64,000 bases of DNA from CAYLUN01 sp964386865 (GCA_964386865.1 CAYLUN010000011.1:1-64000); one strand, 5' to 3'; shown: positions 16,271 through 26,489, numbered from the stretch's first letter. Notes: a model not told the origin generated them from the sequence alone. Program-made: numbers and translations.

Positions 16271-19200
16271 TCAGCGAAGCAAGAGCAGCGTGCGGGGCGA
16301 GGGCGGCCACTGGGTGCGGAGGAAGCCGGCGCCGGTCAGGTAGGGCGAGAGGCGGCTCGCGCCGTAGACGCCCTCCAGCTTCTGGTTGCCGTTGACCGTG
16401 AGCGTGTGGACGGTCTGCGTGCCGACGTAGGCGAGGTCGACGGAGGCTCCGCTTAGGATCGACACGTTTGCGGCGGGCGGCAGGACGGCGGGGCCGGCGA
16501 GGCGCAGGACGCCGTTGCTGGCGACCGTCGTGCCGGTGTAGGCGTTCGTGCCGGCCAAGACGAGTGTGCCGACGCCGGTCTTGACGAGCGAGGCGCCGTT
16601 GTTAAACTGGCCCAGGTTCATCAGCGTGCCGGCGCGCGCGTTGAGGACGTCGATGCGCTGTGTGGCCGTGCCGATCACGTGGCCGGTCATGTCCAGCGTT
16701 CCGCCGTTGAGGTTGATCGTGCTGAGGCTGTTGCTGCCGAGGTCGCGTATGTCGGCGTTGCAGGCGAAGGTGCCTCCGTTGACATTGAGAGTGCCGGTAG
16801 CGGAGCCGCCCCCGCTTTGGGAGGCGAGCGAGAAGGAACCGCCGGAGAGCACCGTGAAGACGCCGCCGCTGACCGTCAGCGTAGCCGTGGCCGCACCGGT
16901 GCGGATGCCGCTCTTGGCCGCCATGAGGAGGTTGCTCGCGGTGAACGTGCCGCCGTCGAAGGAGAGGTTGCCGGTGGCTCCGCCGTTGTAGTTTGTCACC
17001 GACGTGTTGTTGTCTTCCTTGCCGAGGATCAGCGTTCCTGCAACGACCGTGGCGAGATGACCCCGCAAGTCGAGCGTGCCGACCGGCGTGGCGGAGGTGC
17101 CGGTGGCGGTCTTGGCGCCGAGCGTGAGATCGGCGGCGGGCCTGGTGCGGCCAATGAGCGTCAGCGTGCCCGGCGAGCCGGCGGCCTGCGAGGCGAACTT
17201 GAGGGTGCCGCTCGACTTGGAGAGGCCGATGTTGACGGTGTTGGCGGCGATCACGTTCGCGCCCGCGCCGAGGACGACCGTGCTCGTGCCGCCATTGCTG
17301 CCGCTGGAGTGGCCGATCTGCACGGCGGTGGACGCGACGGCGTTGCTGGTGTCGGAGAGCGTGAGCTGGCCCGACGTCGTCTGCCCGAAGCCGACGCGCA
17401 GCTCGCTGAGCGGCGCGTCGGGGGTGCCGAACGACACGCAGGCGAGCCCCGCGAGGTCGAGCCAGCAGGCGTTGTAGTAGTTCTGCGTGGACTGGGCCTT
17501 GCCGACTGTGACCAGCGCGGCGGCGTTCGTCACGAGCAGGCTGCCGCCGCCGAAGATGCGGCAGCGCGTGGTGCTGTTGGTGCCGGAGTCGGTGCCGACG
17601 GTGAGCCCGCCAAGGCCGGTGAGCGCAAGCGTCTGGCCGGGCGCGACGGAGACGAGGTTGGTGAGGGCCGCGTTGGTGCTGGCGACCAGGACGGTGGCGA
17701 GGGTCTGGCTGAAGGCGCCGAGCGCGAGGGCGCCCGCGCCGGCGGTGGTGCCGAGGGTCACGGCGCCGGACACGGGGAGGGCGTCGGTCGCGCCGAGCAG
17801 CAGCGTTCCGCCGCTGACGGTCGTCGCGCCGCTGTAGGTGCTCGCGCCGGAAAGGGTCAACGTGCCGCGCGTCTGCGCCAGCGCGAGGCGGCCGCCGTTC
17901 GGTCCGTCGGCGAGCGCGCCGCTGATCGTGCAGCCTGCGGCCGAGGCGGCGGTGCCCTGCGCGAGCGTCTGGGTGGCGCCGGTGCCGGCGGTGCCGGCGA
18001 TGGGGCCGGTGAAGGTCGCGCCCGCCGCGTCGCCGGCGAGGGTGGTGTCGGCCAGCAGCGTGAGCGGGGCCGAAAGGGTGGCGGAGGCTGTGGCGAGGCG
18101 CAGGGCGCCGCGGCCTTCGGCGTTGCCGGAGCCCCGGACGGAGACGCCCGCGAAGCTGGCCGCCGCGTTGGAGAGCATGAGCGTGGTGCCAGCGTCGATC
18201 TGCACCGTCGCGGCGGGCGCGAGGACGCCGCCCGCGTCCCACTTGTCGCCGGTGGCGCCCGCGCCCGCGAGCTGGACAATGCCGGCGAAGCCAGTTGCGC
18301 CGGGCAGCGCGGTGGCGCGGGCCGTGGCGCCGGAGGAGAAGTTCAGGCGGAGCGTGCCGGTGCCGGAGAAAGCGTTTGTCTTTGCGACGAGGCCGGCGAC
18401 GGTGCTGACGTTGTCCAACTGCAGGGTTGCGCCGGGGCCGATCGCGACGGGGCCGGTGCCGAGGCCGCTCTGGCTGGCGGAAAGGGTGGCGTAGGTGGTG
18501 CCGGCGCCGCTGGCGAGGGCGAGGCCGCCGCCGTAGGTGTTCGCGCCGGTGAGGCTGAGCGAGGCGGCGCCGGATTTGGCGAGCCCGCCGCCGCCCTGTA
18601 GCGGGCCGCTGAGGAGGAAGGCGGCCGAGCCGTCGCCCTCCACGGAAACGGTCGTGACGAGCGTGGCGGCATTGGCGAGCGTGTAGGTGAGCCCGTCCGG
18701 GCCGGCTTCGGCGTCGAGCCTGAGCGCGGGCGCGACGGAGCCGTTGCCGAACGCGAGCGGCTGCCCGACGAGCGCGACGGCGGCCGCGCCGCTCGCGGGG
18801 CCTGTGCCCGCGAGGCGCAGGATCGCGAGCTGGAAGGTGCCTGCGTTGTTATTGGTGGCGGTGAGGGTGCCGGGCTCAAGGGCCTGGCCGGGCAAGAACT
18901 CCACGGCGCCATTGGTGTGCGAGAAGGCGGGCGTGCCGGCGAGCCAGCTTGCGCCTTGCGTCCACGGGAGCGCGGCGCCGGCGGCGGTGTTCGTCCAGAC
19001 GCTTGAGGCGACGACGGAGAGGACGAACGAGTCGCTGGCGGTGTCGATGCCGTCGCTGACGGTGAGCGTGACGGTGGCGGTGCCGGTCTGGTTCGAGGCG
19101 GGTGTGAGCGTGACGGTGCGTTCCGCGCCGCTGCCGCCGAAGAGGATGCGGTTGGTGGGCATGAGCGTGGCGTTGGATGACGCGGCCGAGAGGGTCAGCG

Positions 19201-22200
19201 CGGCGGCGTCTGTCTCGGCGTCGCCGACGGTGAAGGGGATTGGCCCCGTGGAGGTGTTGGCCGCGACGGTTAGGTTTGTGACGTCGCTGAGCACGGGCAG
19301 CGACGCGAGCGCGAGCACGACGTCGTTGCCGGTGCCGCCTGCGTAGGTGATGCGCCACCGGTAGCCGTCTTCGACAAAGGCGCTGTTGTTCGGCTTGTTC
19401 GTGAAGGTGCCGCTGACAGCGCCCGCGCCCGTGCTGTTGATGAGGGTGAAGGCGCTGGCGGAGGGAAGGCCCGTGCCGGCCTGGAGGTCGAGCGCGCCCG
19501 CGAGGGTGACGGCGCCTGCCACGGCGAGCGTGTCGTACTGCGTGCCCGCCGCGGGGCCGTCGATGCGGACGGAGAGCCGTCCGCCCGCGTGGACCGCGAG
19601 GCTGCCCGCGATGCTCGGTGCGCCAGAAGGCGCGAGGGTGCCTGTCGCGACGGTGAGGTTGCCCGCCAGGTTGCTGAGGAGCGCGAGGGTGCCGTTGCTG
19701 ACGGTGGTCGCGCCGCTGTAGGTGTTGGTGCCGGCGAGCGCGAGCAGGCCTGCGCCGACCTTGGTGAGGGCGTACGAGCCGGAGACCGGCGCGCCGATCT
19801 GGATGTCGCCGCTGCCGCCGACCACGGTGTTCGCGCCGAGGGCCATGCTGGAGAGGTGCGCCGTGGCAAGCGTGCCCGCGCCGCTGCCGAACGAGACGGA
19901 GGGGGCTGCTGTGTAGCCGGAGCCGGAGGAGGTGAGCTGGAGGCCGCTGACGGTGAAGTTCGTGGCGTTGCCGACGCCGCTCGGGGCGACGCCAGGGGTG
20001 AGGATTGTCCCGCCGGAGAAGGCGAGGGCGGGGGCGCTCGAGTAGCCGGTGCCTGCGCTGGTGATCGTGATGCCGCTGAGCACGCCGTTGGTGAGCGTGG
20101 CGGTGACGGCTGCGCCGCTGCCGCCGCCACCGCTGAGGGAGACGCTGGGGGCAGCCGAGTAGACGGTCGTGCCGGGCGAGAGGGTAAAGCTGGCGGCGGT
20201 GAGGCCGAGCGTGGCGACGGCGGACGCGCCCGAGCCGGGGCCGCTGAACGAGACGGAAGGCGCCGCGCTGTGCGTGCCGCCGGAGGTGACCGTCACAACC
20301 GAGACCGCGCCGCCGGCAAGGCTGGCGGGCTCTGCGGCCGTGTTCACCAAGGCGCCCGCGCCGCCGACGCCGCTGCCGCGCACGGTCAGGATCTCGGTGA
20401 CGTCCGCCTGGCCGCCGAGGTCCAGCGTCGAGCCGGAGGCGAGCGTACAGGCGCCGTTGTTGTTGCCGTACACGAGGCCGCCGCGTCCGAGCGCAAAGGG
20501 GTGGCCGAGGGCGAGCGTGCCGGCGTTGAGCGAGGTCGCGCCGGAATACGTGTTGGAGCCTGCCAGCAGCCAGCGCCCCGCGTCGCTCTTCGAGGCCGAG
20601 AGCAAGTTGACGCCGCCGTTGGTGATCGCGCCAAAGATGGCGCCGTTGCCTGTGCCGGCGAGCTGCAGCGTGCGGCTCGTGGTGTTGGGCCCGAGCGTGC
20701 CGGTCAGGGTAAGCGTGCCCGCAGAGGACGTGATCTTCGTGTCGCCGCCGCCGCCGGTGAGGGTGATGTCGCCGCGCAGCGTGTTGTCGCCGGCCTCGTT
20801 GATGATCGCGCCGTCGGCGTGGCTGGTTCTGTACGTGATCGCGGCGGGCAGGTCGATGGGCGTGGACGAGCCGTCAAGGCGCAGCTGCGGCGCGCCGGCG
20901 GTGCCGTTGTAGAGGCTGATCTGCTTTTCGCCGTCGCCGAGCGCGGCGCTCCCGGTGATGCGCAGCGCGCCGGAGTTGACGGTCACACCGCCGGTGAACG
21001 TGTTGGTGCCGCTCAGCACGACGGTGCCGCCGTTCTTCGGGCAGTCGACGTAGAGGCTGCCCGCGCCGCTGATGGCGTTGGGCACCGCGAGCGTGCCGGT
21101 GCGGTCAAAGCGGAGCTGGCCGTCGTTTTCCACCGGCCCCGCGCCGAGCGTGCCGGTGGCGCCGTCAGCACCGATCTGAAGGGTGCCCTCTTGGATGACC
21201 GTGTCGCCGGAGTAGGTGTTGGTGCCGGACAGCGTGAGCGTCTTGTTGCCCGCCTTGACGAGTCCACCGGGGCCGGAGACCGGCCCGCCGATGCGGAAGG
21301 TCGCGGTGCCGGCGCCGTCGACGGTCGTGTCGGCGCTGAGCGTAACGGGCATGGCCAGCAGGTAGGTCAGGCCGGAGCCGGCAGTGGCGTCCAGGCTCAG
21401 GCTGGGCGCGGTCAGCCCGTTGTTCTGGAAGGCCAGCGGGCCGCCCGTGAGCGTGACGGTCGCAGCGGAGCTGGCCGTGCCGGCGAGCGAGAGCGCGTTC
21501 AGCGTGAAGTCGCCGGCGCTGTCGTTGCGCGAGGTGACCGCGCCGCCGGCCAGGGTCTTGGCGGTGAAGAACTGCAGCGTCGCGCCGCGGCTGGCGGTGG
21601 GGGTCGCGTTGCCGGACCAGCTTGAGGCCGTGCTCCACGGCAGGGTGGCGCCGGCCGCCGCGTTCGTCCACACGTAGGTGCTGGGCGCGCTGGCGAGCGT
21701 GATCGTGCCGGTTGCGGTGAGCCCGCCGAGGTGGCGGGCGGTGAGTCCGCTGGCCAGCGCGGCGATCTCGGTCGCGGTCAGTGCGGCCTTGTGGACGGCG
21801 AGATCGTCGAGCCGGCCGTCGAGCCAGCGCGGGGCGTAGGCCGCGTTCGTATCCGTGTGGCCGCCGAAGATGAGCGGGTACGTCTGGTTGAGCGACAGCG
21901 AGTAGGAGGCGTCTTCGCCGGCCAGCGCCCCGTTGAGGTAGAGCCTCATCGTCGTGCCGCTGCGGACCACGGCGACATGGTGCCATACGCCGGGCGCGGC
22001 GTTGGTGACGATGTTCACGTCAGGGCCGGGGAAGTGCTGGAGCGAGAGGGATGACGCGCCGTCCGCCACGAGATAGAGCTCCTCGTTCGTGCCGTAGCCA
22101 TCGCCGTTGTTGAGGTGCCAAACCATGTCCTCGTTCGCGCTGTCGCGGCGTTTGAACCAGCCGGAAATCGTCCAGTTTCCGGTACTGAAATTGAGTTCGT

Positions 22201-25200
22201 TGGAGGCCACGACACGGCTGAGCCGGGCCGCGTTGGCGCCACCGTTCTCGGCGAGGTCGAGGCTGCGCCCGTCGCGGGCGAAGGCCGCGGGGGTGTCGGC
22301 CTGGAGCGTCGCGGCGCCGGTGCCGACCGCGTCGAGCGTGCCGTCGCGGCCGAGGCCCGACGCGTCGGCGACCGCGTTGGTGGCTGTGGCGTCGGGCGGC
22401 TCGAAGTCGTACACGAGCAGCGTGCGCGTGTCGGGGCCGGCGTCGGTGGCGGCGAAGCTGAAGAGCGGCACCCCGGTGAAGCCGGGGGTGGGGGTGAAGC
22501 GGGCGGTGTGGCCGTCGGCCAGCAGGGCCACGGTGCCGTTGACGGCGCCTGAGACGGTGAAGCGCAGGTGTTCGGGCGGGGTGGCGTCGTCGGTGGCATA
22601 GCCGCGCAGATCGACGTCCACGTAGCCTGCGAGGTCGCCGAAGGCGTTGCCGTCCGCGGCGACGGGCGCGTCGTTGGCGGCCGCGAGGTTCCAGGCGCTC
22701 AGGGCGGTCAGAGCCGGCGGCGCGGCCGGGGCCGACTCTCCGCTGGCCAGCGGCACGAACCAGACGGCGAGCGTGGTGTTCGTCACGCCGGCCAGCTTGA
22801 TCGCGAGCTTCTTGAAGCCCGTATTGGCGTTCTGGTTGGTCGGGTTCGGCGACGTAGCCAGCGGCACGGCGTTCGTGATCAGGAAGGTGCCGCCGCCGCT
22901 GAGGATCTTGCACCAGAGGCGGTCCGAGCCCTGGGTCATCATCGCCGAGGTGCCCCCGGGCTCGATCTCCACGGTGGTCGCGGGATAGGCGTAGTGCGCG
23001 AACCACCAGACGGTCTTGCCCGTGGACGCCTGGATCTCGTCCTGGAGCAGCATTTCGTTGCGTGCGCCGAGCAGGCGGGTGCCGCGCCAGACGCGCGTCA
23101 TGCCGCTGTAGACGGGCGTGAGGTCGTGGATCGCGAAGCTGCCGGAGCCGCCGGGCTCGCTCGCGTAGGCGACGAGCGGCGCGACGGCGTTAAGCACCAT
23201 GTCGGCGTTCGCGCTGGGATTGATGGTCAGCGTGTTTTGACCCTCGGGGCGCATGCGGTAATAGTCCCAGCGGTCGATGCCTGTGCTCGGCGTGTCGCTG
23301 AAGTAGCCGGGGAGCGCGTAGTTATCGCCGCCGAGGTCGTGGAACCAGCGCTTGCCGAGCGCGTCGAGCACGAAAGTTCCGGCGTCGAGGTTGCCGTGCG
23401 ACGCGCCCATCTCGCCGCCCTTGCAGCCGATGAATGTCGTGCGGCTGCCGCTCCACGTGCCGCGCAGCGTGACCATCTCCTGCGGCTGGAAGGCGGTGCC
23501 CGACTCGCCGTGGAAAGCCATATCGGGCTGCGTGTCGAGGTCGGTGAGCGAGGCGGCCTGGCCGTCCCACCAGAGCGCGTCCAGCGCGCCGCCGCTGCCT
23601 TGGTTCTCCCACCACGCGTAGAGCGGCTGGCCATAACGCCGGGCGAACCACTGGTAGACGGGGCCGCGCGAGGCGCCGCCCGCGCTGGCGTCGGCATAGT
23701 TGAAGATCTTGCCCGAGGGGCCGAGTGCGAAGATGGGGGCGAGGCCCGTCTCGGAGAGGTCGACGGTGGCGCCGATGCCGAAGTCGCTGCCCAGCGCCCA
23801 CTCGAGCGCGGCCAGCATGCGGATGCCGTACTCGGTGGTGTAGCCCCAGTAGCCCGGGCCCTCGTACCACGCGCCGTTGTCGGTGGTGAAGTGCTTCCAG
23901 ACGGGCCGCGTGGAGTTGATGGCGCGGTTGAGGATGTTCTCGACGAGGGACTCGCTCTCGGTGCCCAGCGCGAGCGCGCCCATGGAGAGGCCGCCGTTGC
24001 AGACCATGTTCCAGTTGTTGCCCGAGCTTTGCGACCAGCCGACGTTGGCGGTGTACTGGGATAGCCCCGCGTTGAGGCCGTTGGTGATGATCGCGCCGCG
24101 GATTACGGCGCGGCGGTCGGCGGTCCAGTAGTGGTAAAACCAGTCGTAGCCGATGGCGCAGGCGTGGGTCATCTCGGCCGTGTCGAGGAAGTGCGCGGGG
24201 TGCCAGTCCGGGAAGGCGGCGACCGCGCTCAGCTCCTCCCACGCGCGCTCGGCGTACTGGCTGTCGCCGGTGAGCTGCCAGGCGACGCCGAGCTTGTATA
24301 GGCGGTCTTTCGCGGTGCGCGACTGGTCGAGGATGGTGTCCCGCACATCCTGCGTGTAGGTGACGGGGTCTTGCGTGAGGATCGTGTTCGCGCCGCTGAT
24401 GGCGCTCTGCGCCCAGGTCTTGGGCTGGCTGGCGGCGGCGCTCTGCCAGGAGTCGCGGAGGCGCGCGAAGCGCTCGGTGGTGGCAAAGAGGCGGGGGTGC
24501 CCTTGCGCCAGGGTGTTCAGCAGCGCGGCCTCAGACGGCTGCGCGTTGGTCAGCCCCGGCTGCACGAGCGCGCTGCCGGGCACGACGCTGAACGCGGCGT
24601 CGCCGGGCTTCATCCAGCCCACGCTCCAGTGGTCGGAGCCGGTGCTCTCTTTGTGCAGCAGCTCCACGTAGTAGCGCTGGCCCTGCGTCAGCGTCCGCGG
24701 CGCGGACTGCTGCGAGGGTTGGGCGTCCCACACGCGGAAGCTGGTGGCGTTGGTCACGCTGGCGATGAGAGCCTTGTTGTTCGTGGTCGAATCGGCGCTC
24801 AGGTAGAGCTGAGCGACGTCGTCGCCGCTGACGGCAAAGGTGTAGCTGCCCGACTCAGGCGGCACGATGTAGCCGGTGACGCGCGTGCCGTAGGCGTTGG
24901 TCCAGCTCTGCGCCAGGCACTCGAAGGTGGTGATGAACTCGCGGCCGCTAGGCTTGCTCGGGTAGTTCGCGTTGGCGGTGAGCGAGGTGATGGCGCCACC
25001 GGAGATCCCGGCCCAGTGCTCCTTGAGGAGCGCGCCGCCGGCCTTCTCGACGCGGGCGGAGAAGAGCCGCTCCGCTGGGATCACCTCGCGGGCGCGTGAG
25101 GCGCAGGACCACTCGAGTTTGGCTCTGGCGCTGCCGGACTGCTCCACGAGCTCGAGCCGAATGTTGACGCGCTGGCCGGCGTGGAGCGCGACCTGCCCGC

Positions 25201-25591
25201 GGAACTCCTGCGACGTGTAGAAGGTGCGCAGCGCGACGAGCTGGTCGTTCACCCAGAGGCGCGCGCTGTCGTCGGCCGCGACGATGAAGGTGTAGAGCTC
25301 GGAGAACGCCGGCTCGATCTGGCCAGACCACACAACGGAGAAGGTGTCGCCGCTGGTCAGGGCGGTGCCGGAGGGGATGGACGTGCCCCAGTCGAAGTTC
25401 ACGGTTGCGTCGACGCGCGTGGTCTTCAGCGTTCCGAAGGTCGCGGTGTCGTAGTACTGCCCAGTCAGGCCGCTCGCGGCGTGAAGGCGCGGCGCGGCAA
25501 GCAGGCACGCAGCAGCAAGCAGGAGTCGCGTGCAGCATACGAGCGCCGCGCACGTGGGGCGCGTCACAAATCGGTCGGATAACACTCTCAT
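16271..25591 (-). CDS. Giant secreted PA14 / heparinase II-III-like / LamG / PATR-repeat protein
   Basis: About 3,106 residues. The start at 25591 follows AGGATTGCAAAAT and gives a signal peptide ending near RLHAASG; the longer frame to 25975 adds an implausible leader. Domains in order: two PA14-like modules (about 40-175 and 187-330; GQYYDTATFG, DDSARLWVND); a heparinase II/III or alginate-lyase-like region (about 360-970), with SGNNWNMVCNGG, WYEGPGYWGY and HGNLDAGTFVLDALGKRW; a LamG module (about 1057-1290); then at least seven autotransporter-associated strand repeats of the type LSGTNTYSGDTVI...GTL (near 1450, 1527, 1677, 1940, 2340, 2580 and 3010), interrupted near 2100 by an Ig-like domain. 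No outer-membrane barrel follows; the protein ends in PPSPRTLLLLR. It is probably a surface-displayed polysaccharide lyase. The substrate is unknown. Confidence 0.8.
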   Translation of the reverse strand: MRVLSDRFVTRPTCAALVCCTRLLLAAACLLAAPRLHAASGLTGQYYDTATFGTLKTTRVDATVNFDWGTSIPSGTALTSGDTFSVVWSGQIEPAFSELYTFIVAADDSARLWVNDQLVALRTFYTSQEFRGQVALHAGQRVNIRLELVEQSGSARAKLEWSCASRAREVIPAERLFSARVEKAGGALLKEHWAGISGGAITSLTANANYPSKPSGREFITTFECLAQSWTNAYGTRVTGYIVPPESGSYTFAVSGDDVAQLYLSADSTTNNKALIASVTNATSFRVWDAQPSQQSAPRTLTQGQRYYVELLHKESTGSDHWSVGWMKPGDAAFSVVPGSALVQPGLTNAQPSEAALLNTLAQGHPRLFATTERFARLRDSWQSAAASQPKTWAQSAISGANTILTQDPVTYTQDVRDTILDQSRTAKDRLYKLGVAWQLTGDSQYAERAWEELSAVAAFPDWHPAHFLDTAEMTHACAIGYDWFYHYWTADRRAVIRGAIITNGLNAGLSQYTANVGWSQSSGNNWNMVCNGGLSMGALALGTESESLVENILNRAINSTRPVWKHFTTDNGAWYEGPGYWGYTTEYGIRMLAALEWALGSDFGIGATVDLSETGLAPIFALGPSGKIFNYADASAGGASRGPVYQWFARRYGQPLYAWWENQGSGGALDALWWDGQAASLTDLDTQPDMAFHGESGTAFQPQEMVTLRGTWSGSRTTFIGCKGGEMGASHGNLDAGTFVLDALGKRWFHDLGGDNYALPGYFSDTPSTGIDRWDYYRMRPEGQNTLTINPSANADMVLNAVAPLVAYASEPGGSGSFAIHDLTPVYSGMTRVWRGTRLLGARNEMLLQDEIQASTGKTVWWFAHYAYPATTVEIEPGGTSAMMTQGSDRLWCKILSGGGTFLITNAVPLATSPNPTNQNANTGFKKLAIKLAGVTNTTLAVWFVPLASGESAPAAPPALTALSAWNLAAANDAPVAADGNAFGDLAGYVDVDLRGYATDDATPPEHLRFTVSGAVNGTVALLADGHTARFTPTPGFTGVPLFSFAATDAGPDTRTLLVYDFEPPDATATNAVADASGLGRDGTLDAVGTGAATLQADTPAAFARDGRSLDLAENGGANAARLSRVVASNELNFSTGNWTISGWFKRRDSANEDMVWHLNNGDGYGTNEELYLVADGASSLSLQHFPGPDVNIVTNAAPGVWHHVAVVRSGTTMRLYLNGALAGEDASYSLSLNQTYPLIFGGHTDTNAAYAPRWLDGRLDDLAVHKAALTATEIAALASGLTARHLGGLTATGTITLASAPSTYVWTNAAAGATLPWSTASSWSGNATPTASRGATLQFFTAKTLAGGAVTSRNDSAGDFTLNALSLAGTASSAATVTLTGGPLAFQNNGLTAPSLSLDATAGSGLTYLLAMPVTLSADTTVDGAGTATFRIGGPVSGPGGLVKAGNKTLTLSGTNTYSGDTVIQEGTLQIGADGATGTLGAGPVENDGQLRFDRTGTLAVPNAISGAGSLYVDCPKNGGTVVLSGTNTFTGGVTVNSGALRITGSAALGDGEKQISLYNGTAGAPQLRLDGSSTPIDLPAAITYRTSHADGAIINEAGDNTLRGDITLTGGGGDTKITSSAGTLTLTGTLGPNTTSRTLQLAGTGNGAIFGAITNGGVNLLSASKSDAGRWLLAGSNTYSGATSLNAGTLALGHPFALGRGGLVYGNNNGACTLASGSTLDLGGQADVTEILTVRGSGVGGAGALVNTAAEPASLAGGAVSVVTVTSGGTHSAAPSVSFSGPGSGASAVATLGLTAASFTLSPGTTVYSAAPSVSLSGGGGSGAAVTATLTNGVLSGITITSAGTGYSSAPALAFSGGTILTPGVAPSGVGNATNFTVSGLQLTSSGSGYTAAPSVSFGSGAGTLATAHLSSMALGANTVVGGSGDIQIGAPVSGSYALTKVGAGLLALAGTNTYSGATTVSNGTLALLSNLAGNLTVATGTLAPSGAPSIAGSLAVHAGGRLSVRIDGPAAGTQYDTLAVAGAVTLAGALDLQAGTGLPSASAFTLINSTGAGAVSGTFTNKPNNSAFVEDGYRWRITYAGGTGNDVVLALASLPVLSDVTNLTVAANTSTGPIPFTVGDAETDAAALTLSAASSNATLMPTNRILFGGSGAERTVTLTPASNQTGTATVTLTVSDGIDTASDSFVLSVVASSVWTNTAAGAALPWTQGASWLAGTPAFSHTNGAVEFLPGQALEPGTLTATNNNAGTFQLAILRLAGTGPASGAAAVALVGQPLAFGNGSVAPALRLDAEAGPDGLTYTLANAATLVTTVSVEGDGSAAFLLSGPLQGGGGLAKSGAASLSLTGANTYGGGLALASGAGTTYATLSASQSGLGTGPVAIGPGATLQLDNVSTVAGLVAKTNAFSGTGTLRLNFSSGATARATALPGATGFAGIVQLAGAGATGDKWDAGGVLAPAATVQIDAGTTLMLSNAAASFAGVSVRGSGNAEGRGALRLATASATLSAPLTLLADTTLAGDAAGATFTGPIAGTAGTGATQTLAQGTAASAAGCTISGALADGPNGGRLALAQTRGTLTLSGASTYSGATTVSGGTLLLGATDALPVSGAVTLGTTAGAGALALGAFSQTLATVLVASTNAALTNLVSVAPGQTLALTGLGGLTVGTDSGTNSTTRCRIFGGGSLLVTNAAALVTVGKAQSTQNYYNACWLDLAGLACVSFGTPDAPLSELRVGFGQTTSGQLTLSDTSNAVASTAVQIGHSSGSNGGTSTVVLGAGANVIAANTVNIGLSKSSGTLKFASQAAGSPGTLTLIGRTRPAADLTLGAKTATGTSATPVGTLDLRGHLATVVAGTLILGKEDNNTSVTNYNGGATGNLSFDGGTFTASNLLMAAKSGIRTGAATATLTVSGGVFTVLSGGSFSLASQSGGGSATGTLNVNGGTFACNADIRDLGSNSLSTINLNGGTLDMTGHVIGTATQRIDVLNARAGTLMNLGQFNNGASLVKTGVGTLVLAGTNAYTGTTVASNGVLRLAGPAVLPPAANVSILSGASVDLAYVGTQTVHTLTVNGNQKLEGVYGASRLSPYLTGAGFLRTQWPPSPRTLLLLR

Positions 25592-25955
25592 ATTTTGCAA
25601 TCCTGTCGCAGGCCCTAAGCAGCAGCACACCCCGTCAACGCATACGTTACACCACGCGCGCGCGCGGCGTCCAGCGAAACAGCGATTCTCACCAGGGCCT
25701 AAATGCCAGAGACGGACTGAAGGCAGGCCTCCCCGCGTTTCATTCCGTGCTCGTAGTCCGGGCTTCGGCCCGCTTCTTCCGGAATCGGGCTGGCCAGAAT
25801 GAGAATGGCGGCCCGCGAAGCCCTCGCGGCTCCAGCAGGTCGGCGCCACGAAACGCGGTGCGCCCGGGTGTTTCCTGCGTGTTTCCGTTGACGTTAGGCG
25901 TGCGGAGAGATAAACTATTATCACCTGACAAGATTCTATTGGAAAGGAACGCAAG
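25592..25955. other. Divergent promoter region
   Basis: This 364-base gap separates two divergent genes. The plus-strand promoter candidate is at 25888-25916. For the minus-strand giant gene only a TTGACG without a matching -10 is visible. A run of alternating CG near 25655 is notable, but no gene is seen. Confidence 0.5.
25888..25916 (+). promoter_or_regulatory. Sigma70-type promoter of the Q-rich lipoprotein gene
   Basis: TTGACG, 17 bases, TAAACT. It ends 39 bases before the ATG at 25956. Confidence 0.55.
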
Positions 25956-26489
25956 ATGAAAAACCTGTTCTTCATAGCTGCCTGTATCGTCGGCGGTCTT
26001 CTGTCCGGCTGTGTGGTGTCCGATCCGTGGGCTCCGCAGTATACGAGTCCCGTTGTGGTGGATCCGACTCCGACTTATGTCACGCCGGCACCGCGCGCGC
26101 CGAAACCGATTGTGGTGGATCCGGTGCCGTTCATCGTTCCGCCGGTTGATCTCCGCCCGGGAAGGCCTGCCGATCCGATTCGTATTACGCCAAACCCGCA
26201 CGGAACACCCCACTTTAACCCCGGCCGGGGCCAGCATGGGATTCCCCAGCATCAACCGTCGCCTCAGCTCCAGCATCAGCCCTCGCACCAGCCTGGGCAT
26301 CAGCCCTCGCATCAGCCCTCGCATCAGCCTGGCCAGCAGCTCCAGAAGCAGCCTGGGCAGCAGATCCAGAAGCAGCCTGGGCAGCAGATCCAGAAGCAGC
26401 CTGGGCAGCAGCAACAGCAGCAGCAGCCTGGGCAGCAGCAAAAGCCTAAGCAGGAGCAGCAACTTCAGACGCAGCCGAAGCACCCCTGA
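25956..26489 (+). CDS. Repeat-rich lipoprotein with P/H/Q tail
   Basis: A 177-residue lipoprotein: MKNLFFIAACIVGGLLSGC gives a textbook lipobox (LSGC, Cys19). ATG 25956 is preceded by GGAAAGGAACGCAAG. Residues about 20-95 are rich in Pro, Val and Asp (VVVDPTPTYVTP, IVVDPVPFIVPP). From about residue 98 the protein is a tandem-repeat tail of His, Gln and Pro, changing from (H)QPSHQPG units to QQIQKQPG units. The tail looks disordered, with possible metal binding by its His residues. I do not recognise the family; a cell-envelope spacer or wall-associated role is a guess. Confidence 0.75.
   Translation: MKNLFFIAACIVGGLLSGCVVSDPWAPQYTSPVVVDPTPTYVTPAPRAPKPIVVDPVPFIVPPVDLRPGRPADPIRITPNPHGTPHFNPGRGQHGIPQHQPSPQLQHQPSHQPGHQPSHQPSHQPGQQLQKQPGQQIQKQPGQQIQKQPGQQQQQQQPGQQQKPKQEQQLQTQPKHP
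26248..26460 (+). repeat. Tandem repeats inside the lipoprotein gene
   Basis: Direct repeats encode the His/Gln/Pro tail. Three consecutive 24-base units of the type CAGCAGATCCAGAAGCAGCC followed by TGGG (26335 onwards) are nearly identical. They are preceded by shorter CAGCCCTCGCAT units and followed by a CAG run. Near-identity at the DNA level suggests recent slippage or unequal exchange and a length that varies between strains. Confidence 0.75.

Noticed and set aside
16271..25591. Classical autotransporter
   Set aside because: PATR repeats are present but there is no C-terminal beta-barrel domain.
26248..26460. Possible CRISPR-like repeat array
   Set aside because: Repeats are contiguous, in frame, encode the lipoprotein tail and have no unique spacers.
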